This document shows positions 1 through 7,061 of a DNA stretch of 15,706 nt, piece after piece; position 1 is the first letter of the stretch; each line of letters begins with the position of its first letter. The stretch is from Anaerolineae bacterium (GTDB lineage Bacteria; Chloroflexota; Anaerolineae; DRVO01). The notes under the pieces are model-generated. The model worked only from the letters and a program-made list of their open reading frames with translations. It did not search any database and was not told the origin of the DNA. Both the position numbers and the translations under genes were made by a program. The stretch spans positions 1 through 15,706 of the forward strand of contig JAAYAV010000348.1 in the NCBI GenBank assembly GCA_012719195.1, written 5' to 3'.

Positions 1-492
1 CAGGCCGTACGAAAGGTGGTACTGCAGCCCCAGGAAGTCCTGCGCCAACTTGCTGACCGCGTATGGATTCGCGGGCCGCAGCGGCGCGTCCTCTTTGAGC
101 GGCAGGTCCTCCGGCCGCGCCGGCCCGTAGACCTCTCCCGACCCCACCACCAATGCGGCACAGGTGGGCCGATGGTGCCGGATCGCCTCCAGCACGTGAG
201 TCTGCATGCCTACGTTAGCCCGGATGGTGGCCCAAGGATCGGCGTGCGAGGGACCCACAGCAGCGCGGGCGGCGAGGTGGAAGATAACGTCCGGCTGAGA
301 GACGCGTACCGCCTCGGCGGCCTGCTCCGGCACCTCGAGGTCGGCCACGACGGCGTTGAAGGCGGCGCCCGTGCGGCGGCCGGACGCGGCGCTGGCCGTG
401 GTGCAGGCCCATACCTCCCAGCCTTCGGCCAGGAGCCGCTCCGTCAGGTGTCCTCCAACAAAGCCGGAGGCGCCGGTCACCAGTGCGCGCAC
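1..492 (-). CDS. NAD-dependent nucleotide-sugar epimerase/dehydratase, GDP-mannose dehydratase/reductase-like (3' end cut by window edge)
   Basis: This is the N-terminal 164 residues of an extended short-chain dehydrogenase acting on a nucleotide sugar. Visible features are the Rossmann motif GASGFVG (residues 7-13), FHLAA near 71-75, SGEVYG (118-123) with the catalytic Ser, and NPYAVSK (142-148) carrying the Tyr144/Lys148 pair. The stretch with PLRPANPYAVSK followed by YHLSYGL resembles GDP-mannose 4,6-dehydratases and especially GDP-6-deoxy-D-mannose reductases, so a role in deoxysugar or cell-surface glycan precursor synthesis is inferred. Family members are about 310-340 residues, so roughly half is missing. 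The start is a GTG at 492-490, chosen because GAGGG (505-501) lies 8 bases upstream; an ATG at 500 is in another frame. It has its own predicted promoter and is separated from metK by a hairpin, so it is probably a separate transcription unit. The exact sugar substrate cannot be told. Confidence 0.88.
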   Translation of the reverse strand, partial: MRALVTGASGFVGGHLTERLLAEGWEVWACTTASAASGRRTGAAFNAVVADLEVPEQAAEAVRVSQPDVIFHLAARAAVGPSHADPWATIRANVGMQTHVLEAIRHHRPTCAALVVGSGEVYGPARPEDLPLKEDAPLRPANPYAVSKLAQDFLGLQYHLSYGL

Positions 493-519
493 GGCAACAT
501 CCCTCGCTAGATCTGAGCC

Positions 520-548
520 ATAGTACAGGGATCGGTCCCGGCGGACAA
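520..548 (-). promoter_or_regulatory. Predicted sigma70-type promoter of the epimerase gene
   Basis: Read on the minus strand, TTGTCC (548-543) is followed after exactly 17 bases by TACTAT (525-520). Each hexamer matches the consensus at four of six positions. The start site would fall near 513, leaving a leader of about 20 bases that contains the GAGGG ribosome binding site. It lies downstream of the metK hairpin, which fits an independent transcription unit. This is a sequence match only. Confidence 0.5.
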
Positions 549-575
549 CCCATCACTGCTGGGACAGCGCGTGCA

Positions 576-609
576 GAGGCGGGGGCCAACGTGGATCGAC
601 CCCCGCCTC
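576..609 (-). terminator. GC-rich hairpin downstream of metK, terminator-like but without a U-tract
   Basis: Bases 576-585 (GAGGCGGGGG) and 600-609 (CCCCCGCCTC) form a perfect 10-bp inverted repeat with a 14-base loop, starting 24 bases after the metK stop codon. Its position at the end of the mtnA-pfkB-ahcY-metK run suggests transcription termination or 3'-end protection. There is no T-run on either side, so it is not a textbook intrinsic terminator and may need Rho or act as an RNA stabiliser. Confidence 0.5.
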
Positions 610-632
610 CGCAATCCTCTCGAGGCCCGGAG

Positions 633-1835
633 CTAGGCTCCGGCCAACTTGCGCAGCGTCTCCGCCTTATCGGTTCGCTCCCAGGGCAGGTCCAGGTCGG
701 TGCGCCCAAAGTGCCCGTAGGCTGCGGTGGCCCGGTAGATGGGCCGGCGCAAGTCCAGGTCACGAATGATTGCAGCTGGACGCATATCGAACACGTCCCG
801 GATGATGGCCTTGATGCGCTCGTCCGAGATGTTGCCGGTCCCGAAGGTTTCCAAGTCGAGCGAGGTAGGCTGGGCCACGCCGATGGCGTACGAGACCTGC
901 AACTCGAAGCGGTCCGCGATGCCCGCCGCCACCACGTTCTTGGCGATGTAGCGCGCCATGTACGCCGCCGAGCGGTCCACCTTGGTGGGATCCTTGCCGG
1001 AGAAGGCGCCGCCACCGTGACGCGCCACGCCGCCGTAGGTGTCGACGATGATCTTGCGCCCGGTGAGCCCGGCGTCGCCCGCCGGCCCGCCGATGACGAA
1101 GCGACCGGTAGGGTTCACGAAGTAGCAGGTGTCGCAGAGCAGTTCTTCGCCGATCACGGCGCGGATCACGTGCTCCTCGATGTCGGCCTCGATCTGATCG
1201 TGACCGACTTCGGGCGCGTGCTGGCTCGACACCACCACCGTGCCCACCCGCACCGGCTTGCCCCGGTGATACTCCACCGTGACCTGAGACTTCCCGTCCG
1301 GGCGCAGATAGGGCAGCGTCCCGTCCCGTCGCACCTCCGCCAGCCGCCGGCAGAGCCGGTGGGCCAGGGCGATGGAGGTGGGCATCAGCTCGGGGGTCTC
1401 GTTGCAGGCGAACCCGATCATCATGCCCTGGTCGCCGGCGCCGGTGGACAGCTCGTCCGCCTCACCGCCCGCCTTGTTCTCCATGCTGCAGTCCACCCCC
1501 ATGGCGATGTCGGTGGACTGCTCCTTGATCGAGACCAGCACGCCGCAGCTATCGGCGTCGAACCCCATTTCCGAACTGCTGTAGCCAATCTCGCGGATAG
1601 TCTGGCGCGCCACCTTGGCCATGTCCAAATAGCCGGCGGTAGTGATCTCGCCCATGATCAGCACCAGGCCCGTGGTGGTGGCCGTCTCGCACGCCACCCG
1701 AGCGCACGGGTCTTGCGCCAGTAGGCCGTCCAGGACGGCGTCGGAGATCTGGTCGCAGATCTTGTCCGGATGGCCCTCGGTGACCGACTCAGACGTCAGG
1801 AAAGACTGCTCAGCGTCAGTGAACGTTGTCGACAT
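633..1835 (-). CDS. metK: S-adenosylmethionine synthetase
   Basis: It makes S-adenosylmethionine from methionine and ATP, with pyrophosphate and phosphate released, in the cytosol. The 400-residue length is about normal for bacterial MetK. Diagnostic motifs are all present: SESVTEGHPDK (15-25) near the active-site His, GAGDQG (132-137), and the glycine-rich phosphate loop GGGAFSGKDPTKVDRS (274-289). The ATG at 1835 is preceded by GAGAGGGG about 8 bases upstream. It is the last gene of the methionine-cycle run, 35 bases after ahcY with no promoter visible in the gap, so it is likely cotranscribed from the mtnA promoter. No truncation or missing residue is seen. The assignment is secure. Confidence 0.98.
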   Translation of the reverse strand: MSTTFTDAEQSFLTSESVTEGHPDKICDQISDAVLDGLLAQDPCARVACETATTTGLVLIMGEITTAGYLDMAKVARQTIREIGYSSSEMGFDADSCGVLVSIKEQSTDIAMGVDCSMENKAGGEADELSTGAGDQGMMIGFACNETPELMPTSIALAHRLCRRLAEVRRDGTLPYLRPDGKSQVTVEYHRGKPVRVGTVVVSSQHAPEVGHDQIEADIEEHVIRAVIGEELLCDTCYFVNPTGRFVIGGPAGDAGLTGRKIIVDTYGGVARHGGGAFSGKDPTKVDRSAAYMARYIAKNVVAAGIADRFELQVSYAIGVAQPTSLDLETFGTGNISDERIKAIIRDVFDMRPAAIIRDLDLRRPIYRATAAYGHFGRTDLDLPWERTDKAETLRKLAGA

Positions 1836-1870
1836 CGCTACCCCTCTCGCGGCAGACTCGCGTTTCGGTT

Positions 1871-3133
1871 CTAGGTCCCGGACTCCCAGGACGACAGGTA
1901 ATGCTGCTGTTCCGTGGTCAGGTCGTCACAGGCGACGCCCATGGCATGCAGCTTGAGCCGAGCGATCTCCAGGTCCGTCTCCGCCGGAATGGTGTAGACG
2001 CAGCGCTCGAGATTGGCGGCTTCCTTGACCATGTACTCGGCGCTGAGCGCCTGGTTGGCGAAGCTCATGTCCATGACACTGGCCGGGTGGCCCTCGGCGG
2101 CGGCCAGGTTGATGAGGCGGCCTTCGCCCAGCAGCGCCAACTTGCGGCCATCGGGAAGCTCGAACTGCTCCACCTCCGAACGCACCTTGGTAACCGATAC
2201 GGCCATCTCGCGCAGCGCCGGGACGTTCAGCTCGACGTTGAAGTGACCGGAGTTGGCCATGACGGCACCGTTCTTCATGCGCTCGAAGTGCTTCCGATCC
2301 AGCACGTGCTTGTCGCCGGTAGCGGTCACGAAGATGTCGCCGATGGCGGCCGCCTCCAGCATGGGCATGACGCGGAAGCCGTCCATCACGGCCTCCAACG
2401 CCCGCATCGGGTCCACCTCAGTCACCACCACGTCGGAGCCCATGCCCCGGGCGCGCATGGCGATCCCGCGGCCGCACCAACCATAGCCGGCCACAACGAA
2501 CGTGCGGCCCGCCAGCAGGATGTTGGTCGCCCGAATGAGTCCATCGATGGTGGACTGCCCGGTGCCGTAGCGGTTGTCGAACATATACTTGGTCCGCGCG
2601 TCGTTGACGGCGACGACCGGATACTGGAGCACGCCCTGCTCCGCCATGGCTCGCAGCCGGATCACGCCGGTGGTTGTCTCTTCCGTCCCACCGATGATCC
2701 CCGGGATCAAGTCCTTGCGCTCCCGGTGCAGGGTCGAGACGAGGTCGGCCCCGTCGTCCATGGTCATGTGTGGGGCCTTGTCCAGCACGGCGCGGATGTG
2801 ACGGTAGTAGGTATCGTTGTCCTCACCGCGAACGGCGTACACGGGCACGTCGTAGTGCTCCACCAGCGCTGCCGCCACGTCGTCCTGCGTGGAGAGCGGG
2901 TTGGAGGCGCACAGCCAGACGTCGGCGCCGCCCGCTTTCAGGGCGCGCATCAGATTGGCCGTCTCAGCGGTGACGTGCAGACAGGCGGCCAGGCGCTTCC
3001 CGGCCAGGGGACGCTCACTGGCGAAGCGCTCGCTGATGAGGGCGAGCACAGGCATCTCCTGGGCCGCCCACTCGATGCGATGGCGACCGGCGTCGGCGAG
3101 GCCGGGGTTAGCTATGTCATGGTCTTGATTCAC
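1871..3133 (-). CDS. ahcY: Adenosylhomocysteinase (S-adenosylhomocysteine hydrolase), archaeal/Thermotoga-like subtype
   Basis: It reversibly splits S-adenosylhomocysteine into homocysteine and adenosine using bound NAD, relieving product inhibition of methyltransferases. The 420 residues include HVTAETANL (53-61), DDGADL (126-131), EETTTGV (151-157), the NDARTKYMFDNRYGTGQS block (177-194) with the catalytic Lys/Asp, the NAD loop GYGWCGRG (216-223), and EGHPASVMDMSF (347-358). The C-terminus ends HYLSSWESGT. It lacks the K-P-x-x-Y-R-Y tail of most bacterial and eukaryotic enzymes, a pattern I associate with archaeal and Thermotoga enzymes. The open frame extends upstream to 3301, but that part overlaps pfkB. 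The GTG at 3133-3131 is preferred because GGGAG lies about 10 bases upstream and it gives the normal N-terminus. It sits between pfkB and metK, which fits AdoMet recycling. Confidence 0.96.
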   Translation of the reverse strand: MNQDHDIANPGLADAGRHRIEWAAQEMPVLALISERFASERPLAGKRLAACLHVTAETANLMRALKAGGADVWLCASNPLSTQDDVAAALVEHYDVPVYAVRGEDNDTYYRHIRAVLDKAPHMTMDDGADLVSTLHRERKDLIPGIIGGTEETTTGVIRLRAMAEQGVLQYPVVAVNDARTKYMFDNRYGTGQSTIDGLIRATNILLAGRTFVVAGYGWCGRGIAMRARGMGSDVVVTEVDPMRALEAVMDGFRVMPMLEAAAIGDIFVTATGDKHVLDRKHFERMKNGAVMANSGHFNVELNVPALREMAVSVTKVRSEVEQFELPDGRKLALLGEGRLINLAAAEGHPASVMDMSFANQALSAEYMVKEAANLERCVYTIPAETDLEIARLKLHAMGVACDDLTTEQQHYLSSWESGT

Positions 3134-3150
3134 TTGGCTATCTCTCCCTT

Positions 3151-3173
3151 GCCCGGCCCTCTGGGGGCGGGGC
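3151..3173. other. GC-rich hairpin in the pfkB-ahcY gap
   Basis: Bases 3151-3159 pair with 3165-3173 across a 5-base loop, giving a 9-bp stem with one C-C mismatch. In the leftward mRNA the hairpin lies just before the GGGAG ribosome binding site of ahcY and after the tandem TAG-TGA stops of pfkB. There is no T-run, so it looks like an intercistronic processing, stability or translation-control element rather than a terminator. The function is inferred. Confidence 0.4.
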
Positions 3174-3188
3174 GACCGTAACAGCTCA

Positions 3189-4151
3189 CTACAGCAGGCA
3201 GGCTCTGACACTGTCGTCGGGACCGAACACCTCGGCGTACCTGGCGGCGAATTCCTCGGGGCTGAACTGGTGCTCCTGGGTGCCGGACTGCTCCAGGGCA
3301 TAGCTGGCGGCTACCGAGCCCATGCGCCCGCAGGCATCCCACCCCAACCCGCGCGCCAGGCCCTTGATGAGTCCGGCCCGGTAGGCGTCTCCGACCCCGG
3401 TGGGGTCGATGAGGCCGGCGGGCGGAGCGCACGGCACGCGCAGGCAGTCGCCCGCGATGTGGATCTCGGAGCCGCGCTCGCCCATGGTGACCAGCACCAC
3501 TTGGGCCGCTTCACCCAGGTCCTCATCGTTCATGCCCGTCTTGCCCTGGAGCAGGGCGTACTCATACTCGTTGACGGTGAGCGCGAAGGCGCCCTGCACC
3601 GCCTCCGCCAGCTGCTCTCCGCTCAGGCGCGGGATCTGCTGGCTGGGGTCGAAGATGAGGCGCGCGCCGGCTTCCTTCGCCTCACGAGAATGCAGCAGCA
3701 TCGCCTCAGGCTTATCGGGAGAGACCACCACGATGTCGTCCGGGCCGATGCCAAGTCGGTGCAGCGAGATCTCGTCCGCGGAGTCCATCGCCCCGACGTA
3801 GAAGGACGCGATCTGATTGCCCGACAAGTCGGTGCTGACGAAGAAGGAAGCGGTGAAGTCATCCTCCTTCACCAGCACGCCGCTGGTATCCACGCCCTTG
3901 CTCTCCAGCCAAGCACGGTACTCGCCGAAATCCTGGCCTACGGCGCCAACCAACAATGGCCTCTCGCCCAGCAACGCCAGGGTGTAGGCGATGTTCGCCC
4001 CCACGCCCCCGTAGCTGCGGCGCATGCGGTCCACCAGAAAGCTAACACTCAAGCGGTCCAAACGATCCGGGAGGATGTGCTCCTCGAACCGGCCGGGGAA
4101 GCGCATCAGGTAGTCGATGGCAACAGAGCCGGTGACGATCAGCCGCATCAT
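3189..4151 (-). CDS. PfkB-family carbohydrate/nucleoside kinase, candidate adenosine kinase
   Basis: This 320-residue ribokinase-fold kinase starts MMRLIVTGSVAIDYL. It has PfkB signature 1 GGVGANIAYTLALLG (48-62), NEYE (194-197), TMGERG (222-227) and signature 2 DPTGVGDAYRAG (249-260), where Asp255 is the expected catalytic base. PfkB kinases usually phosphorylate a primary hydroxyl of a sugar or nucleoside using ATP. Between mtnA and ahcY the most sensible substrate is adenosine, released by AhcY and converted to AMP; this is a context inference. Alternatives are a ribokinase-like sugar kinase or a ribose-1-phosphate kinase. A methylthioribose kinase role is unlikely, because that reaction is at C1 and MtnK has a different fold. 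The first ATG (4151) forms a TGATG overlap with the mtnA stop; a second ATG at 4148 has slightly better spacing to GGAGG. The gene ends with adjacent TAG and TGA stops. Confidence 0.88.
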   Translation of the reverse strand: MMRLIVTGSVAIDYLMRFPGRFEEHILPDRLDRLSVSFLVDRMRRSYGGVGANIAYTLALLGERPLLVGAVGQDFGEYRAWLESKGVDTSGVLVKEDDFTASFFVSTDLSGNQIASFYVGAMDSADEISLHRLGIGPDDIVVVSPDKPEAMLLHSREAKEAGARLIFDPSQQIPRLSGEQLAEAVQGAFALTVNEYEYALLQGKTGMNDEDLGEAAQVVLVTMGERGSEIHIAGDCLRVPCAPPAGLIDPTGVGDAYRAGLIKGLARGLGWDACGRMGSVAASYALEQSGTQEHQFSPEEFAARYAEVFGPDDSVRACLL

Positions 4152-5197
4152 TCCGCCTCCCGGAAGGCGCGGCTCAGGCTATCCTCGAAGGGAGGTCGCA
4201 GTACGCCCACCTCGGTCACGATGGCGGTGATGTACTTCGCCGGCGTAACGTCAAACGCCGGGTTGGCGGCCCGCATGCCCTCGGGAGCGATGCGCTCCTT
4301 CCCCACGTACAGCACCTCCTCCGGCGAGCGCTCCTCGATCGGGATGTCCAGCCCTCGCGGCAGTTTGAGGTCCACCGTGCTTAGCGGTGCGGCGCAGTAC
4401 ACGGGAACGCCGTTCTCGTGGGCGACGACGGCCAGCTTGTAGGTACCGATCTTGTTGGCCACGTCCCCATTGGCGGCGATCCGGTCCGCACCGAACACGA
4501 CCGCGTCCACCTGACCGCGCAGCAGGAAGTGGCCGGCGGCGTTGTCGGCGATGAGTGTGCAGCCGATCCCTTCTTGCATCAGCTCCCAGGCCGTCAGGTG
4601 CGCGCCTTGCAGCCGCGGCCGCGTCTCGTCCACCAGGACGTGCAACCGCTTGCCCATCTCCGCCGCGGCGCGGATGAGGCCCAAGGCGGTGCCATAGGCG
4701 ACCGTGGCAAGGGCGCCGGCGTTGCAGTGGGTGATGACCGTCGCCGGGTCGGGCAGAAGCTCGGCTCCGAAGCGGCCCATGCGCCGGTTCGCTTCTACGT
4801 CGGCGTCGGCGATGGCCTCGGCCTCCGCCAGAAGCGCCGCCGCGATCGCCTCGGGAGCGAGGGTTGCCAACCTGCGGGCCGCGGCCAGCATCCGCTCGAT
4901 GGCCCAGAACAGGTTAACTGCCGTGGGCCGGGTGGCGCCCAGAATTCGACCTGCCTCCTCGAGGGCGGGCAGCAACGGCTCTCCCGCCCGCACCGCCTGC
5001 CGAGCCGCCAGCGCCATGCCGAAGGCGGCGGAAGCGCCGATGGCCGGCGCGCCCCGCACACACATATCGCGGATGGCCACGGCCACGTCACGGTAGTCCT
5101 GAAAGCGCACCATGACCAGTTCCCGCGGCAGCAGCCGCTGGTCGATCATCTCGACTGCGCCATCGCGCCAAGCCACGGTTCGGGGAATTGAGTTCAG
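4148..5197 (-). CDS. mtnA: S-methyl-5-thioribose-1-phosphate isomerase
   Basis: It converts methylthioribose-1-phosphate to methylthioribulose-1-phosphate in methylthioadenosine salvage. It belongs to the eIF2B-alpha/MtnA isomerase fold. Motifs, numbered from the chosen start: TVAWRDGAV (7-15), RGAPAIG (48-54), THCNAGALATVAYGTALG (156-173) with the catalytic Cys158, ETRPRLQGAHLTAWEL (191-206), GADRIAANGDVANKIGTY (235-252) with the catalytic Asp, and NPAFDVTP (312-319). Length is 349 residues, normal for the family. Conserved sequence begins almost at the start, yet no ATG or GTG fits. CTG (5197-5195) has a strong GAGGTGA about 5 bases upstream. An ATG at 5299 lies inside the predicted promoter and a TTG at 5221 has no clear ribosome binding site. 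It is first in the AdoMet-cycle operon and overlaps pfkB by 4 bases. Neither mtnP nor mtnK is in the window, so the source of its substrate must be elsewhere. Confidence 0.95.
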   Translation of the reverse strand: MNSIPRTVAWRDGAVEMIDQRLLPRELVMVRFQDYRDVAVAIRDMCVRGAPAIGASAAFGMALAARQAVRAGEPLLPALEEAGRILGATRPTAVNLFWAIERMLAAARRLATLAPEAIAAALLAEAEAIADADVEANRRMGRFGAELLPDPATVITHCNAGALATVAYGTALGLIRAAAEMGKRLHVLVDETRPRLQGAHLTAWELMQEGIGCTLIADNAAGHFLLRGQVDAVVFGADRIAANGDVANKIGTYKLAVVAHENGVPVYCAAPLSTVDLKLPRGLDIPIEERSPEEVLYVGKERIAPEGMRAANPAFDVTPAKYITAIVTEVGVLRPPFEDSLSRAFREAE

Positions 5198-5289
5198 GGT
5201 TTCACCTCGCGAGAGCGGCAACCGTCGCCGTTGTGAGGATGGCCTGCCGTCCCCTGCCGCGTACACAGCGAGATGCAAGCCAACGAGGG

Positions 5290-5318
5290 ATGCTAGCATC
5301 CGGACGCACGGCTGTCAA
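5290..5318 (-). promoter_or_regulatory. Predicted strong sigma70-type promoter of the mtnA-pfkB-ahcY-metK operon
   Basis: On the minus strand a perfect TTGACA (5318-5313) is followed by a 17-base spacer and TAGCAT (5295-5290), which matches TATAAT at four of six positions. The spacer ends in TGC, giving an extended -10 (TGn). The start site would be near 5283, leaving a leader of about 86 bases before the mtnA start. The -35 lies only 13 bases after the stop of the upstream membrane-protein gene. In the leader a CCTC could pair with the GAGG of the ribosome binding site, but I could not match any known riboswitch. Confidence 0.65.
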
Positions 5319-5331
5319 AGCCCGGCCGCGC

Positions 5332-6192
5332 CTAGAACCCAAAGCGACGCATTACTAGGTAGAGGAGCAACACCATCAGCCCGTGCTCTCCCACAGCGCG
5401 CCAGGTCAGGGCACCCTGGAAGTGCCGTCGCGCCAGGCCCACAGTGACGTAGCTGACCATGAGCAGAAAGAAGCCGGCCTCCAGTGGGCTCAGCCGTCCG
5501 AAGTTGAGGGCCCAAGCACACTCGGCCACCACCAGTCCGATGACCAACGCCGCTCGAACGGTACGCCACTCGCTTGCCGCCTCGTACTGCAGCAGATCGA
5601 TGGCCAGGGCCGCCGCGATGAGAAAGGCGCCCGGCGTGGCCAGCAGGCTGCGTACCCGCGTGGCGTAGAGCACCGTCCAGAGATAGAAGGCGGTGGCGAG
5701 GCTGAGAACGCTCAGAATGGTTCGCAGCCTGATCGCTCCGGCGGAGTCGCCCGTGAGGGCAGCATACTGGCCCAGCATCACCAGGGAGAGCAGCAGGCCC
5801 AAGCTGGCGGCCAGCACCAAGCGGCCCTCTACCGGAATGCCCGTCTGCCGTTGCCAAAACACGGTGGCCACCACGGCCGTCATGGCGGGCAGAATGCAGT
5901 GGCTGTAAACGCGCACGCCAGGCTGGTACTCCGGGTGCAATACGTAGAGCGACTGAGCCCCTGCCCACGAGATTGCTCCCGCCAACACCCCCACCAGCAG
6001 CTCCCGCGAAATGCCGATGTGCAGGGGCGATCCAAACGCCTCCAGGGGGATGTCTAGGCGAACCTCAACCAGCAGCGGCGATACCAGAAAAAGCGCAACC
6101 ACGCACGACACCGTGATGCCGATCCTCTCCGCCTGCCGCGCCGTCATACGCGCTCCGCCGTAGATGAGGGAGTCGAAGGACCCTTCCGTCAT
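5332..6192 (-). CDS. Multi-pass membrane protein of unknown function
   Basis: I do not recognise this 286-residue protein with certainty. It has a short polar N-terminus (1-22), then about eight or nine hydrophobic stretches, roughly at 24-43, 65-84, 97-113, 125-143, 157-177, 186-202, 212-229, 235-254 and 268-282. That pattern fits an integral cytoplasmic-membrane protein with small loops. No transporter signature or catalytic motif stands out. A small family of uncharacterised Chloroflexota membrane proteins such as DUF5656 is a loose possibility. The start is the ATG at 6192, which overlaps the stop of the upstream TIM-barrel gene (ATGA) and has GGAGG 7 bases upstream. An open frame continues to 6261 but would overlap that gene. 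Coupling implies cotranslation with the sugar-isomerase-like protein, nadD and obg. The mtnA promoter begins just after its stop. Confidence 0.8.
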   Translation of the reverse strand: MTEGSFDSLIYGGARMTARQAERIGITVSCVVALFLVSPLLVEVRLDIPLEAFGSPLHIGISRELLVGVLAGAISWAGAQSLYVLHPEYQPGVRVYSHCILPAMTAVVATVFWQRQTGIPVEGRLVLAASLGLLLSLVMLGQYAALTGDSAGAIRLRTILSVLSLATAFYLWTVLYATRVRSLLATPGAFLIAAALAIDLLQYEAASEWRTVRAALVIGLVVAECAWALNFGRLSPLEAGFFLLMVSYVTVGLARRHFQGALTWRAVGEHGLMVLLLYLVMRRFGF

Positions 6193-7061
6193 CCACTTAC
6201 CTCCGCCACTGTAGCCGTCTCCCCAACTAGCATCTCCGCCGCCGCGGCATCCGCCCACCATTGCCGTACCAGCTGCACGCTGCGGGCCAAGCGCGCCTGC
6301 GCCGCCCAGGGGTTCCAGACCCGCAGCGCCACCGGGCTCACTTCAACCGTCACTGCGCCACTATAGCCGTCCGCTCGCAGACGGCGGAACCAGGACCGGA
6401 AGTCCATCCCTCCCGGGCCGGGCATCTGATGGTGCTTGAGGTAGGTGTCCAGCCCAGGGCGGTCGAGCACTGTTGGCGGGAGGCGGAAGTCGCTAAGGTG
6501 AACGTGCGCCAGCCTGTCCGTCACCGGCTCGTAGCCATCCAGCCCCAGCCCGATGCTGGCGGCGTGGGTGGTATCGAAGGTGACGGCTATGTCCCGCTCA
6601 CGAGCGAACTCGGCTATGTGTTCCGGCCAGACGTAGGGGTGCAGGCGGTCCTCGGCATCGAACACCGCGGAGTTCTCGATGGCCATCACTACCTCGCCGC
6701 GCGTCACGCGGCGAAACGCCTCCAGGCCCTCGTCGAAAAGGACAATGTTGCGGCCCAAATCACGGAAGCGCGGCGGGTGTACCACCACCAGCGGGCAGCC
6801 TATCTCCAGCGCCCACTGCCCCAAGCGCGGGAAGGCCTGCGGTGCTCCCTTCCAGCCCGGCAGCCCGAAGAGGGACGGGTGCAGAGCCGACACCGGGCAG
6901 CCCAGCCTCCGGCCGCACTCGGCCACCCGGCCCGGTCCCGCCAGGACGGCCCAGGGGTCAATCACCAACTCGACCCCGTCACAGCCGGCCGACGCTGCCA
7001 ACCGGATCGCCAGCGGGTAGGGGAAGCCGTACAGGGTGCCGGTGCTGAACAAGACCCTCAT
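6189..7061 (-). CDS. Sugar phosphate isomerase/epimerase-like TIM-barrel protein (AP endonuclease family 2)
   Basis: This 290-residue protein has the xylose-isomerase-like TIM-barrel pattern of the AP_endonuc_2 superfamily. Putative metal or acid-base residues are spaced as in that family: His61 (SALHPS), His95 (VVVHPP), Glu129 (MAIENS), Asp163 and His166 (TFDTTHA), His188 (HVHLSDF), His211 before the PGPGGMDF segment, and Glu240 (VTVEVS). The set suggests a divalent-metal enzyme acting on a sugar or sugar-phosphate ketose/aldose pair. Endonuclease IV activity is possible but less likely, since the full Nfo metal cluster is not evident. The substrate cannot be predicted. The ATG at 7061 overlaps the nadD stop by ATGA, and its own stop overlaps the start of the membrane protein, so it is translationally coupled on both sides. 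Confidence 0.85.
   Translation of the reverse strand: MRVLFSTGTLYGFPYPLAIRLAASAGCDGVELVIDPWAVLAGPGRVAECGRRLGCPVSALHPSLFGLPGWKGAPQAFPRLGQWALEIGCPLVVVHPPRFRDLGRNIVLFDEGLEAFRRVTRGEVVMAIENSAVFDAEDRLHPYVWPEHIAEFARERDIAVTFDTTHAASIGLGLDGYEPVTDRLAHVHLSDFRLPPTVLDRPGLDTYLKHHQMPGPGGMDFRSWFRRLRADGYSGAVTVEVSPVALRVWNPWAAQARLARSVQLVRQWWADAAAAEMLVGETATVAEVSG

Noticed and set aside
215..1015. Minus-strand frame spanning the metK end and the epimerase start
   Set aside because: Same strand but a different frame from both genes; Arg/Ser/Pro-rich out-of-frame translation.
483..1724. Long plus-strand open frame opposite metK (413 codons)
   Set aside because: It lies antisense to the fully motif-supported metK and runs on past its end; composition is that of a GC-rich shadow frame, with no recognisable domain.
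1836..1870. Promoter or terminator in the ahcY-metK gap
   Set aside because: Only 35 bases, with no convincing -35/-10 pair and no stable hairpin; the two genes look cotranscribed.
1826..3181. Long plus-strand open frame opposite ahcY (451 codons)
   Set aside because: Antisense to ahcY, rich in His/Gly/Val from reverse-complemented codons; no domain and no ribosome binding site of note.
3270..4442. Long plus-strand open frame opposite pfkB and mtnA
   Set aside because: It crosses two well-supported minus-strand genes and their overlap junction, and shows no family motif.
5198..5283. Possible SAM riboswitch in the mtnA leader
   Set aside because: The leader is long enough for a small element, but I could not find the conserved core of SAM-I, SAM-II or SAH riboswitches. 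A covariance-model search would decide.
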